NCBI GenBank assembly: GCA_036867785.1 | Contig: CP145422.1 | Coordinates: 992,001 to 1,056,000 of the forward strand | Length of the DNA: 64,000 nucleotides | From: Plasmodiophora brassicae | Lineage: Eukaryota; Endomyxa: Phytomyxea; Phytomyxea; Plasmodiophorida | Direction of reading: 5' to 3' | Part shown: positions 17,985-31,459 of the stretch, piece after piece | Numbering within the stretch: the stretch's first letter is position 1 | Layout: every line of letters begins with the position of its first letter | The notes under the pieces: model-generated | Seen by the model: only the letters and a program-made list of their open reading frames with translations | Told to the model about the DNA's origin: nothing | The model's database searches: none | Made by a program: the position numbers and the translations under genes

Positions 17985-19752
17985 ATGTCTCGCATGGGCA
18001 CCACGCTTCTATCGGCGGTGAGCAGCAACGCATCGGCAGGCGCTTGGCTCGCGTCGCCACCGAGTGCCAGCAACGCGTCCACTAATGCACGTGCAGCCCC
18101 TGAGCGTACCTACTCAGCAGTGTCAAAAGATACTCATCGGTCGCCATGCGTACCATTCAAAGGTCGCATGGTCGTGCACGGCACCTTTCTGGACGACTTT
18201 GAGTTCGTCGACGACGATGACGACGACAATGTCGAGGTGTCGTTCGTGCCGCGGGAACGCTATGAGGCGATGTGCGCTCGTGCGGATACCCTTGCGGTAA
18301 CGCTGTCTCGTGCCGCCATCAAACTTCAACTGGTCCGCTCCCAGGCCAACGAACGCCATCGCAAAGATCGTTCGGCCCTGCAACGACATCGCCGCCTGTG
18401 TTCGCAGGCGAACACGCGCCTCAAATACGTCGAGGCGTCGCGCCATGCGCCTCTGGGGAACGAACCACGGCGGCCTGCAAGGACCAGGGCTCTACCCGGG
18501 CCGCCAGGACCGACAGGTTCTACGGCGACCTCATCGAGGGCGCAAACAGCTAGGGCGCCATCGTCAACGGGCGGCGCGATCAGCGTCGAGCCACCGCTCT
18601 GCGTCCTGCCGACTCCCCGACCACGTACGACAATGACGAAACGGCCGGTTCCCGCACCAAGAACGTCATCTGCGTTGGCGGTTGGAGAGCATACGCCCAC
18701 AGAGCGACGCTCGACAGGAGCCTGGGCACATCGGGATTCACTCGGTGGTGGCAAGCCCGGAATCGCTTCCGTCGCCAGTGCCTCTCGTCCGTCGTCACGA
18801 ACCCCATCAGTCGCTGCTCCACGAAAGACCCGCCTGTGGACGCCCAGCGACCAGTTGCTGCCGTCGCCATGGGCCGCGTCACAGTCGCCAGAGCAGCAGG
18901 ACAGCAGGGGCGGTGTGCCTCCTGAAGTAATGGTACGAAGAAAGGTCGAAGGCAAAGCGTCATCGTACTGACGAATCGTGTGCAGGAACGAATCGAAACG
19001 CTGCAGTTCATGCTTGCCATGGTGGCCGAAGACAACAGGTTGCTGAGGACGGTACTGAAGGAGACGGGCAACGAGGCGCCGCTACCGGCCGAGTGGGCTG
19101 AACCCGTTGTACCCCTTGGCGAACCGGATTCTGCGGCGCCATCGTCGTCGCGAGCAGTAAGTGCTAGTTCGATGGCCTCAGGAATATTCGTCAACGCGGT
19201 GCACCCCTCAGGTTCGGTTTCGCTGTATCCGATGTGACGATATGACCCCCCACCTCGTGATTGACGATATCCACGGCTGGTTCGACAAATCATTCCGCGC
19301 CGTCCTACGAGAAGGTACCCGACTCGGCGGCTGGATCGACACTGGCCGATTGGCAATGACTGGGGCAATGACTGGGACGACGTATAGCTCGACAGTCGCA
19401 CCAGGAGACGGTGGATGAAATCAGGGAGCATTACAAAACGGTGGAGAGCCAGCTGTCCAGCGACAACGCAAGGTGGGCTTCGTACCGCATTGCCCGGACA
19501 CCACTCGCCAACAGGACTGCACAGGTTGAAGAAAGCCTTGCAGACGGCGGCGTCGTGTCACGAAAAGAGTCGGTGCCAACTCGGGGCCTGTGTGCCAGCC
19601 CGCGCCCCTTAATGTTTGTCGCTGTCGCAGACTGGCGTGGTGAGGCCGAGCTTCGAGCCAAGAACCGAAATCTCAAGCAGGAGCTTGCCGCTGCCAGAAG
19701 ACAGATAGCCGACCTCGAGGAGAAGGTCGCATCATTTAGCACGTCTCGATAA
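17985..19752 (+). CDS. Coiled-coil protein of unknown function, several exons
   Basis: The main exon (17985 to about 18915) encodes an acidic patch FEFVDDDDDDNVEVSFVP followed by a heptad-like helix (ERYEAMCARADTLAVTLSRA ...) and a long Ser/Pro/Arg-rich disordered part. A further exon after an acceptor near 19005 gives another helix (ERIETLQFMLAMVAEDNRLL). Later pieces include EIREHYKTVESQLSSDNAR near 19415-19470. The last exon starts after the acceptor near 19630 and ends ELRAKNRNLKQELAAARRQ..., a clear coiled coil. The pattern resembles centrosomal or spindle scaffold proteins, but I cannot name a family. Exon borders between 18915 and 19630 are not settled. Confidence 0.5.
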
Positions 19753-19824
19753 TGTGCATTGCCCCACAGTGTACTCGATACAGACGTAATGGTTTATTCC
19801 CGCAGGTTGGCAGCGACAAGCCAG

Positions 19825-20111
19825 TTACAGGTTAAGCTTCGTGCGGCGCCAGTTGCGACGCTTGGCGTTGTATCTGCAATGCAGAGCGGCATTAGATGGG
19901 CTCAGTGCACCACGCCGACAGCTGATGCCCTACCGGATGGTGTTGCCGGTCCGCATGCGGATCCACTGCGGAAGCGGCCGGTTCTGACGTTGCTTCTTGG
20001 CCAGCTTGACCTTGATCTTGAACGACTTATGCGACGGCTAGAACGTGCAGTCGTCAGCTCACAGCGTCACACGACGACGGCGACGACGGCGCGCGCTGCG
20101 GCACTCACCAT
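19825..20111 (-). CDS. RPL39: Large-subunit ribosomal protein eL39
   Basis: A tiny three-exon gene on the minus strand. Exon 1 is just the ATG (20109-20111), followed by a GTGAGT donor and a 71-bp intron (20038-20108). Exon 2 (19934-20037) encodes [19 protein letters not shown] and then [15 protein letters not shown]. After a 60-bp intron (19874-19933) exon 3 (19825-19873) ends [16 protein letters not shown]. The 51-residue product matches eL39 along its whole length (usual length 51), a basic protein lining the polypeptide exit tunnel. An intron right behind the start codon is common in ribosomal-protein genes. It sits between the coiled-coil gene and IFT80, both on the other strand. Confidence 0.96.
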
Positions 20112-20431
20112 GGTGGTCGATCTCGGTTGCACGGTCCAGCAAGCGAATACCTCGGTCACGTTTCGTCACGGAGTCCGTGAGTCCGCGCGGCAGACAACAT
20201 TAGGGCGCCGTCATATGTGGCGCTCCCGCCGTTGGCGGGTGTCTGGAATGAGGCGCTGCCGTTTGACCCTCGAAGCTGTTCCGTGGCCTGTTGTGACGAA
20301 TGCATGACGCCGGCGGCGATGGACGTGTTGCGGACTCCTGATAAGTACCGAGCGATCATTGACGAGTGGGGGCTGCGATGCGTTGCCGAAGGAGGTTGCG
20401 CCAGCGCTGGGTGCCAGTTCGGTTCGTGGCG
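20112..20431. other. Shared upstream region of RPL39 and IFT80
   Basis: This is the divergent promoter space between RPL39 (minus) and IFT80 (plus). A 74-codon plus frame (20217-20441) with eight Cys looks gene-like in codon use but has no family and overlaps the IFT80 start, so I leave it uncalled. Confidence 0.4.
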
Positions 20432-22944
20432 ATGCGACTGAAGTTGCACGAGTCGACGGATCGCGGGCGACACCAGGACATTGTGGTCGGCGTCGACTGG
20501 ACGTCGGCGAACGAGTTGCTGTCCGTGTCCGACGACAGGCGACTGCTGCGATGGAGCATCGATGGTGGCCTGCTGAATGAAGTTATGTCCGGCATCGACC
20601 CGTACGTCACCGACATTCACTGCCAGGTATGCGCATTCGCAACCAGACGCGTGCATGCCCGCTTACTGCTGTTGCAGACGCAGCCGGGTCAGATGGTGGC
20701 GCTGGCACAATCGAACGGACAGTTCCTGATCGTATCGATCGCGACCGGGAAGGTCGAGGTGACGGCCCCGACGCAGCACCAAGGGTCGATCTCGTGCATA
20801 CGCTGGAACTCGGACGGGAGCGCTATCGTAACGGCCGGCGAGGACGGCAAGGTCCTTCAGTGGTCACGATCGGGAAACCTTCGCGCCCGCTTGGTCCAAT
20901 GCGACACGTCGATATACTGCACAGCCTGGTCGCCGGACAACCAGTCGATCCTGTACGCCACGGGACCGTTCCTCGTCATCAAGCCGCTGCGCGTCGACGA
21001 CAAGCCTAGGAAATGGCGCGCAGGAGCCGGCCTGGTGCTCGCGATCGACTGGTCGCCCATCAACAACCTGATCGTGGTCGGCGGCGAATCATGCCGGTAC
21101 TCGGTCTTCGACTGCCACGGGCGATCCCTGTACGTTTCGAAGCCGATGGAGTCGTCGGTGACCGCCGTCAAATGGGCGCCGAACGGCGCCATGTTCGCCG
21201 TGGCCGCGCTGGACACGCTGCTGCTCTGCGACCAGTCCGGCTGGGCGTACTCGCGGGACTCGCCGGCGACCGGATCGATCCTGTCGCTGGCCTGGACGAC
21301 GGATGGGACACACCTGGCCGGCGCCTGCGTCACCGGCGACGTCCTGTTCGGGCAGGTTGTCGACCGGGCCGTCCAGTGGCGTCATCTGGAAGCGACGCTG
21401 AACGACCACAACCAGGTAGCGTCGCGCGCGCCATATTAGGGCGTCCGGTCATATGTTGCGACGTCGTAGGTGATCGTGTCGAACGCGCTGGTGGACGTGG
21501 GCGGGAAGGCGTTCGAGCAGCTGGAGTTCAGCGACCGGGTCATCGAGCTGGCGATCGGCTGGCGCCACCTGGTGGTCGCCACTACGCGCCACATCTACTC
21601 GTACCATGTCGACGCGTTCTCGACGCCCAACATATTCGACATCAAGGGCGGCGCTGCCATCCACCTGATCCACGTCGCCGAGCGCTTCTTCGTCGTTGTC
21701 GGCGCCGCTGCTGTTGGCATTCGCGTCTATTCGTACGAAGGGCGCGAGCTGTGCGCCGTTAAGGTACAATGTGTTGGCGATGTTGACCACGTGCGCCCGC
21801 TGCTACTGACTGACCCGGCCGAACAACAGGTTCCAGGGCTTCAGACCGAGTACATCAAGGCGAACTCGCTGGCGATCTCGCCGGACGCCATGGCGATCGT
21901 CGACAGGGCCAAGGCGGGCAAGTCGATCCTGTTCCTGGATGTTTCGACGGGTGCGCCGCTCAGCAAGCCGATCGCGTGCGCGGAACCGGCCGTCACGATC
22001 TCGCTGTCGCAGTGCGGCCTGCCATCCGACCGGAAGATCGCCTGGGTCGACGCCAACGCCGACCTGTGGATCAGCGCGATCCACAACGCCAGACCGGTCA
22101 AACTGGGGACGCTCGCCAGCTCCGTCCAGTGGAACACTGATAACGACTCGCTGGCCGCCGTCATCGACACACGGCTCCGCGTGTGGCACTACCCGAACGT
22201 CATCTTCGTCGACAGGTACAGATGGTCCACGCGCGCCCGGGAACGATCGCGAGATGACGACCCTTGGCCAGGGATCTGGTGGAGCAGACCACCGAGACGA
22301 TCGAGGAAGGGTTCGGTCGCCATTCGGAACTGGTGGAGTTCACCGGCGCTCGCTGCACGGTTCGTCGCCGGGACGGCGCATTGGTGGCCGTTAGCGCGTC
22401 GCCGTACCCGGCGATGCTGTTCGCCATGACAACGACAGGGCAGTGGGCAACGGCGACCCGTCTGGCGCGACTGGTCAACGAGACGATCGTCTGGGCAAGC
22501 CTGGCCAGCATGGCGATCCATGGGCGGGATCTGGACACGGCCGAGGAGTGCCTGGCGGCAATCGACGCGATTGACAAGCTGCAGAACATTCAGATGATCA
22601 AGACGTTGCCGAGCAAGGCGCTGCGTGACGCCGAGCTGGCGCTGTTCCGCAGACGGCCCGGCGAAGCCGAGCAGATCCTGCTCGGCAGCAACCTGCTGTT
22701 CCGGGCCATCAAGCTGAACCTGCGCCTGTACAACTGGGAGCGCGCCCTGCAGCTGGCGCAGAACGCATCCGGGCGGCACCTGGACCTCGTGGTCGGCACG
22801 CGGCAGAAGTACCTGGAGCGGTTCAACCAGCAGGAAACCATCGACGCGTTCCTGAAGGTCGCCCCCAGCGTCCGCGTCGACTGGGCCGCTATCGACCAGG
22901 AGAAGCAGCGTCAGGTCGAACAGGAACGTGCCGCCAGGTCCTAA
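20432..22944 (+). CDS. IFT80: Intraflagellar transport protein 80
   Basis: A subunit of the IFT-B complex that carries cargo along cilia. The 761-residue model (animal IFT80 is about 777) starts MRLKLHEST. It has WD40 repeats over roughly residues 20-300 (GVDWTSANELLSVSDD, IRWNSDGSAIVTAGEDGKV, TAWSPDNQSILYATG, VKWAPNGAMFAVAALDTLLL, LAWTTDGTHLAGACVTGDV), a second propeller, and a C-terminal helical part with LPSKALRDAELALF and YNWERALQLAQ that is characteristic of IFT80. Introns are 20627-20677, 21416-21469, 21764-21829 and 22216-22271 (51, 54, 66, 56 bp). Three are multiples of three, so some frames read through them. The last splice restores VDRDLVEQT, matching the family. This gene is the strongest evidence that the organism is ciliated. 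Confidence 0.96.
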
Positions 22945-23130
22945 CGAACGGTATATTCTACGCTGTGTGCACCTGCACGAAGCGCGTGCCGACCCGGCGT
23001 TACGAATAGTATACTGTCTGACTTGGCAACTGGCAACACCGTCCACGGCGACTGGGAGGGATCTAAAACGGGCCGCGTCCTGCGGTTCGTGATGGGCGTT
23101 GACCAATGGCGAAGAGGACCCCCGAGCGCA

Positions 23131-23151
23131 CAGACACACACACACACACAC
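23131..23151. repeat. (CA)n microsatellite
   Basis: About ten CA units in the intergenic space between the convergent IFT80 and the minus-strand gene at 23202-23666. Confidence 0.9.
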
Positions 23152-23201
23152 GGTTTGGGGTTACACGTTAGAGATGGTTTAGAGTGTCTGGCACGGTTGG
23201 G

Positions 23202-23666
23202 TCAACAGGCCTGCGACGACGCCTGCAGGGCGACGGCCATCTGCCGGAGCAGGACCGATTGTTCTGATCGTCGTCGTTCCTTGATGGCGTGCAGCAGCGC
23301 GAGCTCCGCGGCCGACAGGTTGACCTCCTCGAGCGTCAGCGGTTCTTCGTTAAGGAAATCTTCGGTCCAGCCGAATATGGCGAGATCCCGGCGGTCTTCG
23401 GCGCTGTACGTGTCCTCGACGGGCGTCACGGCGGCTCTGGGTCCCTGATCACCGCCATGCCGCTTATCGTTGCTGCGGGCGCGCGGTCTTACGACGCGCT
23501 TCCGCGCATTGGTCGGTGGGGCCGGCTCCGACGCCGAGTGCCGACGATAGGCCGGCTTGCTGGTCAGCGTCGACACGGACAGCGATACGGACGCGGCGGC
23601 GACGGCCAGCAGCGACGCGAGAAACGCGACATTGTAGAGCAGGTCGACCAGGATCGTCGCTTGCAT
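23202..23666 (-). CDS. Small single-pass membrane protein, unknown
   Basis: An intronless 154-residue frame. The N-terminus is a hydrophobic helix (ILVDLLYNVAFLASLLAVAA, about residues 4-23) that could be a membrane anchor. It is followed by a basic, Arg/Pro-rich stretch and a C-terminal helical region (LTLEEVNLSAAELALLHAIK). GC-rich third positions match neighbouring genes. I do not recognise the family. It is convergent with IFT80, and the 391 bp upstream of its ATG reach to the divergent RGS gene. Confidence 0.6.
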   Translation of the reverse strand: MQATILVDLLYNVAFLASLLAVAAASVSLSVSTLTSKPAYRRHSASEPAPPTNARKRVVRPRARSNDKRHGGDQGPRAAVTPVEDTYSAEDRRDLAIFGWTEDFLNEEPLTLEEVNLSAAELALLHAIKERRRSEQSVLLRQMAVALQASSQAC

Positions 23667-24057
23667 CGTTGATGGGTGGCACCGACGACGACGACGACAA
23701 CGCGGGGGACGGTGACGGCTGCGGCAGCTGCTGCGGCTGCGCGATGCAGCTCGATTGACGGTATGGGGCCCGAAATTAGGCCCGCACAGCCATGCAATGC
23801 GGGCAGCCTCTCAGCCCGCACCCAACGCCGTACGGCGCCTAATTCCGGACGCACCAGTCAGGTCAGCGCGTGGCATGACTCCACCACCACCAGTTGATGG
23901 CCCGTGACCAGCAGGACGCGCGGCCCCGGGATCTTCCGCCCGTCACCGGCCAGCGAATCCGCGATGCTGTGACGATTGTATCGCCATGGGGTGCCCCTCG
24001 GCCTGTGCCCACAGATTTCGTTCGTAGACGGAGTACACCGTAGGGATCGACGAGTGT
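23667..24057. other. Divergent promoter region
   Basis: Separates the minus-strand membrane protein from the plus-strand RGS gene. It contains short GCAGC/GACGAC simple runs and no supported gene; an upstream non-coding exon of the RGS gene is possible. Confidence 0.4.
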
Positions 24058-27106
<3,049 letters not shown>

Positions 27107-27323
27107 TTACGTGCATACACATGCGAACTTCGACGCGACCGGTTGGCGTATGCATTTCGGGTGAGAGTTCCGGAGCAGGCGTGATGTCACGCCAGGTTCC
27201 GGTTGAGCGGCGTGACGTCACCCGTCGACGCAGTGTGGTGAAGATTCATTTGACGTCCCCATTCAAAACATCGCCTGCGACATCACAGACGATTTGTCGG
27301 TGTGTGTCTGCGTGTGTGCGATC

Positions 27324-28201
27324 ATGCCGGTTCCGTTCGTTCTCGTCCTGTTCGCATCAGGCGTCGTCCTCGCGTACGCTCAGCACAACGTCCTCGTTGC
27401 GCCGCACGATGCGCACATGGGATTCCACGAGCGTCCCTTCGTCCATGACGACGTCATCATGGACGACCACCACCACGGCTATCCCATGGACGGGTACCAT
27501 CGCGATTATCCGGACATGCACGACGACTACCACCACGTGGAGCACATCGACGCGGCCCCCGTTGAACGCATCGAGGAGACGCATGTGCACGCGCCGGACA
27601 TCACGCACCACCAGGAGATCATCCACCACGAACCCGTCGACGTGATCCATGAGCCCGTCCTGGTCGAGCACGACGACGAGGTTCTGCACGACAACGTTCA
27701 CGGCCACGACCTGTTCGATGAATTCCCAATGCATCATCACCACCCGCACCACCTCGGCGTGATGGGCGCCTTCTTCGGCCACGACGACGACGACGACCGT
27801 CACGTCGATTCCGAACACGGCGACGACGAGGTCGTCGACAACGACCACTCGGAGTTCGCCGACGACCTGAACCAGTTCACGAACAGGGAAAAGGGTCGCA
27901 ACAAGCGCAAGCAGGGCGGCACCGACAAGAGCAACGTCCAGGTACGTAGGGTGCCGTCACTCATGTCGTTAGCCCTGACGGCTGCCTGTTGCAGACGTCG
28001 GCGACGCTGACGGCGACCGTAACGGCCACGGATGACCACAGCGACGATTACCTGCAATCGGTAGCGGCGTCGACCGTCTCCGATGGGCGGAACACGATCG
28101 AGCAGATGAACGAGGTTGCCGGTGCCCAGGACCGCAGTGCGGCGCACACGGCCGGCGTGGCCGGCGCGCATCCCGAACACACCGTCGTCGCTCACCGCTG
28201 A
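27324..28201 (+). CDS. Secreted His/Asp-rich protein
   Basis: Begins with a textbook signal peptide (MPVPFVLVLFASGVVLAYAQ). The next 150 or so residues are dominated by His, Asp and Glu in clusters (DDHHHG, DDYHHVEH, HHHHPHHLG, HDDDDDRH), a composition that usually binds Zn, Cu, Ni or Ca. One 53-bp intron (27942-27994) precedes a Thr/Ala/Asp-rich tail. The product is about 274 residues. The family is unknown; role as an extracellular or wall metal-binding protein is inference from composition. Codon use matches neighbours. Confidence 0.75.
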
Positions 28202-28298
28202 CCATCCGTCAGCATCACCTATTCGATAAATTGCCCATCGTTACGGAAACGGATCGATCGCGGGCGTACTTGCTTAGGGAGACCTGGGTCGGGGCTGG

Positions 28299-29037
28299 AT
28301 GGACGTCCCCGGCGGCAGCGGCGTCTCGCGCCTGAAGAACATTCACTTCGCGGTGCGGCGAGCGACTGCGGAACGCCCCGATGGGCGCGCCGACAACATC
28401 GCAACGGCGACGACCGCGACAGCGTGGTCGACAAACGCGTCGGCGAACCAGTCCATCACGTGCGAGCTCGAGCACCCGTGCCTGCTCGGTGCGTAACGCA
28501 CCCCGCCGCGCACCGTCGCGCACCTGACGCGGCCGCCGGCATAGGGTTCCTGACCATTGCAAACGCGTCCACGTCGAACATGTCGGTGGCGATCAGCCTG
28601 CGGGACCGGCCCTCGCAGTGGATCACGGTCCAGCAGGCGTGCCGGGTACCGCACTCCAAGGCCATCGTCATTCGCACCGGGTACATGCCCGCCCGGTACG
28701 TGCGCATCGACTGCCAGCGCGGGTTCCCCATCGCTATCAACTAGTACGCGAGCGCGCGCGCGCGCGTTCACCACCTCGAGCGTCCGCGCCGACGTAACCG
28801 ACCGTCGACAGTGTACAGGCGATGGGCGTGCCGATCGCGACGGCGAACTTCGAGTTTGGCGCCCGCCTGCGACAGATGCTGATCGAGCGGCCGGTGCTGT
28901 CGTTCTATAACCCGGTCGTGCCGCAGGCCAGCGACGCCGACCTGATCGAGGGACTCATCCGGAAGAAGTACGAAAGGAAGCCGAACCATCACAGGCGTGT
29001 CGGTGCGGAACATACGGCGCGCCTTCATTACCAATGA
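28299..29037 (+). CDS. Discoidin-like (galactose-binding-fold) protein, three exons
   Basis: Exons 28299-28488, 28545-28743 and 28812-29037 (introns 56 and 68 bp) give 204 residues. The middle shows a beta-sandwich pattern seen in F5/8-type and related domains: ASANQSITCELEHPCLLGFL, SQWITVQQ, YMPARYVRIDCQRGFPIAIN and, across the last splice, YVQAMGVP. The acceptor at 28811 was chosen over a later one because only it keeps the frame open through IAINYVQAMGVP. A short helical C-terminus follows. Such domains bind sugars, lipids or protein partners; I cannot name the subfamily. Confidence 0.6.
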
Positions 29038-29045
29038 ACGACGCG

Positions 29046-29558
29046 TTACAATGCGGTGGCGACGTCGAACAGGAACTCGCCAACGGTCGAACAGTTCGAC
29101 AGGAGAAGGTCAGCGATAAGCGAATGCGGGGCCATGTCCATTGGCTCCACCTCGCCGCGCCGTCGTAGCCGATGGTGCGCGGGGTCCCGATGGCGCCGTC
29201 GCCTTCGCTCGTGTTCGGCGTGGTCGTCGATAGCCGCTCCGTAATCGTCAGCGTCACCGAGCTCGCATTCGGAATCTGTCAACGATAGCTGGGCCATCGG
29301 TTTCGCAGCACGACCTAGGTCGCCGGACAGGCGTTTAACCTCGGCATGACCGTTCTTGTCTTGGACCAAGGTGACCTGCCGCGTCAGCTGCGGCCGCGAG
29401 AAGTGCCCGAGATCGCCAACGACTTCGTCATCGTCGGCGGTGGCCGACGGCTTTGGCGGTACCGGTTTCGCAGCGACGTTCCCCGGCCTCGTTCCGGTCG
29501 CTCCCTTCCGCGGGGACCGGCCCGGTTTAGACCCGTGTTCGTCGCTGGAATAGTCCAT
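29046..29558 (-). CDS. Hypothetical low-complexity protein
   Basis: A minus-strand 170-residue frame whose stop nearly abuts the stop of the discoidin-like gene (convergent). It opens MDYSSDEHGSKPGRSP, is polar and disordered for most of its length, and ends with a hydrophobic stretch (SLIADLLLSNCSTVGEFLF). An Arg-rich segment in the middle (near 29150-29190) may be an unspliced intron. No family recognised. Confidence 0.4.
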   Translation of the reverse strand: MDYSSDEHGSKPGRSPRKGATGTRPGNVAAKPVPPKPSATADDDEVVGDLGHFSRPQLTRQVTLVQDKNGHAEVKRLSGDLGRAAKPMAQLSLTDSECELGDADDYGAAIDDHAEHERRRRRHRDPAHHRLRRRGEVEPMDMAPHSLIADLLLSNCSTVGEFLFDVATAL

Positions 29559-29624
29559 GGTGGACAGTATGATAACCGATCACCCGCGCGTGTCCTCGCC
29601 ATGACCTTGGGCGCGTGCCATCAC

Positions 29625-30371
29625 TCATCGAGGAATATCGCGGCGGGGCAATGAGCGTGCCAGCTTCAAATCCGGCCATTCACCGCATGGGACACCGCCC
29701 GCAACCCACACGATCCGTCCAGTGCGAATGCAGAGCACGACCTCGTATCTGATGCCAGCCCAGTTCAACTTATGTGAGTACCACTTTTTGTTGAACGGGG
29801 ATTGCTCCTGGATCGGACAGTCGGTCCCGTCAAGCGACACCAGATACTTGCTATCCCTAGGGGCACAGACGAACCGCTGGCTCCACTGAATCTGAACGAG
29901 CAGATGAATCATATATAGGATAGAATGACCACTAGCGCAATACTGTCATGCTTACAACGGGAAGATCCGCCAGTAATTTGACGATTATCCACGTCCCTCA
30001 TCTGTGCCTGCTATAAAGCTGTTGACGCGCTCGGTTTCATATAGCTTGAGAAAGAGCAACGCCCACAGCAAATTAACGGGCTTCGCTCCAGGAGGAGTAC
30101 GTCCTTCTAGCAATGCCCAGAGCACGGCGCAAGTGTCCGCGCTAACGCCAAACATGGCTCGAAAACGCCGGTCTCCAGTTGATCTACCTTCCGAATCATG
30201 GTGCCGAGTCAGGGTATGACCCAGCCTCGATCCTCCAGGAATCGTCAACGGCTGCCATCGTCGCCAAAACGGACATTTGGCGTCGACCAAAAGTGGCGCC
30301 AAATGTACGCGAATGTCACCGCAAAAGTCCGCGCGGAATGCGCGACGGTCTACTGAAAGGTACGTGGACAC
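29625..30371 (-). mobile_element. Harbinger-type DDE transposase, decayed or spliced
   Basis: Two minus-strand frames, 29985-30371 and 29625-29912. The first has FRAMFGVSADTCAVLWALL and KPVNLLWALLFLKLYE; the second has VSLDGTDCPIQEQSPF, KWYSHKLNWAGIRYEV and VWVAGGVPCGEWPDL. This is the DDE_Tnp_4 pattern of PIF/Harbinger and ISL2EU transposases, with the first catalytic Asp in SLDGTD. The 72 bp between the frames carries GT...AG signals (GTAAGC and CTAG) and could be an intron, or the gene may be broken. The C-terminal third with the last catalytic residue is missing. Terminal inverted repeats were not found. Confidence 0.75.
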
Positions 30372-30724
30372 AATCTTCGGCGACGGATCACGCCGCCTGT
30401 CTTGCGCCTACTGAACAAACTTGTTACTCACCTTGTCCAGCTCGTTAAAGTCTACACTGCGATGTAAAAATAAACAATAGTCGGTGAAAGCTGTATGAGG
30501 GACGAGCCTACAAACATAGAGACGTTCGGCGAAATTTCCAAAGTGTACGCGCGTACTTTCGGTATTCAAAAGTCGTATTGTTGTGTATCGCGTATCCACA
30601 TAAGAAGCGCATTGCAAGCTGTTCGACGTGATACCAGCATGTAGCACTATCGATGCATCGTTCAGCCATTTTCCAACGCCGAAGTTGGGGACCACCGGGG
30701 TGCAGTGACATGCAGTGACAGTTG
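30372..30724. other. Lower-GC flank of the Harbinger fragment
   Basis: Visibly more A+T than the host genes. A 95-residue minus frame (30408-30695) is open but unrecognised. Probably the rest of the mobile element that also carries the foldback to the right. Confidence 0.3.
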
Positions 30725-31399
30725 AGCACCGTAAATGGTACGGCGAACTGTACGTGACTTTTCACGCCAAAACCGTACCATATCCGATCCGGAAGTGAGC
30801 AGGTAGCTGCTTGGAAAAAGGGGGGCCTTCGACGATTGGTGGACAGCCACCGCATCTCCAGCCTCGGTCCGTCGATCGTATCATGAGCTGGTGGCACAAA
30901 AACTGTGAGGCCGACCGCAAGCTAACCGAGCTGTTCGCGACGAAGGCGATTCCGCTCGATGCCAAACCGACGGACATCCGCGACAAGTATCCCGAAAGGG
31001 AGATTTCACTGTACATAGGATGAAATCATGTCATATGGAATATGCTTTTACTTACAGAAAGTACCTTCCTTCATCAACCTCTTCTTCGTCTCGTTGAAGT
31101 GTCTCCGGAACACGTGCTCCGTGAAGCAACGGAATTCGGGATACTTGTCGCGGATGTCCGTCGGTTTGGCATCGAGCGGAATCGCCTTCGTCGCGAACAG
31201 CTCGGTTAGCTTGCGGTCAGCCTCACAGTTTTTGTGCCACCGACTCATGCTGATGATACGATCGACGGACCGAGGCTGGAGTCCACCAATCGTCGAAGGC
31301 CCCCCTTTTTCCAAGCAGCTACCTGCTCACTTCCGGATCGGATATGGTCGGTTTTGGCGTGAAAAGTCACGTACAGTTCGCCGTACCATTTACGGTGCT
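30725..31399. repeat. Foldback repeat C (arms 30725-30996 and 31135-31399)
   Basis: Arms of about 270 bp are reverse complements with a handful of differences and two short indels, around a 138-bp loop. This is by far the best conserved foldback in the window, so it formed recently. Each arm encodes the same peptide, WHKNCEADRKLTELF followed by ATKAIPLDAKPTDIRDKYPE. On the minus strand the second copy continues into a plausible longer frame (31048-31314) ending HFNETKKRLMKEG. The right arm ends 60 bp before the Bin3-type gene. Confidence 0.9.
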
Positions 31400-31459
31400 T
31401 CACCGTACCTTCGCACTTCGTACCGCGTTCGTACAACGCGGGCGACAGCGCAGGTCCGC

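Noticed and set aside
20156-20656. A 166-codon minus-strand frame upstream of and over the IFT80 start
   Set aside because: It overlaps the IFT80 first exon in antisense and has no family pattern. The last part shows ordinary shadow composition.
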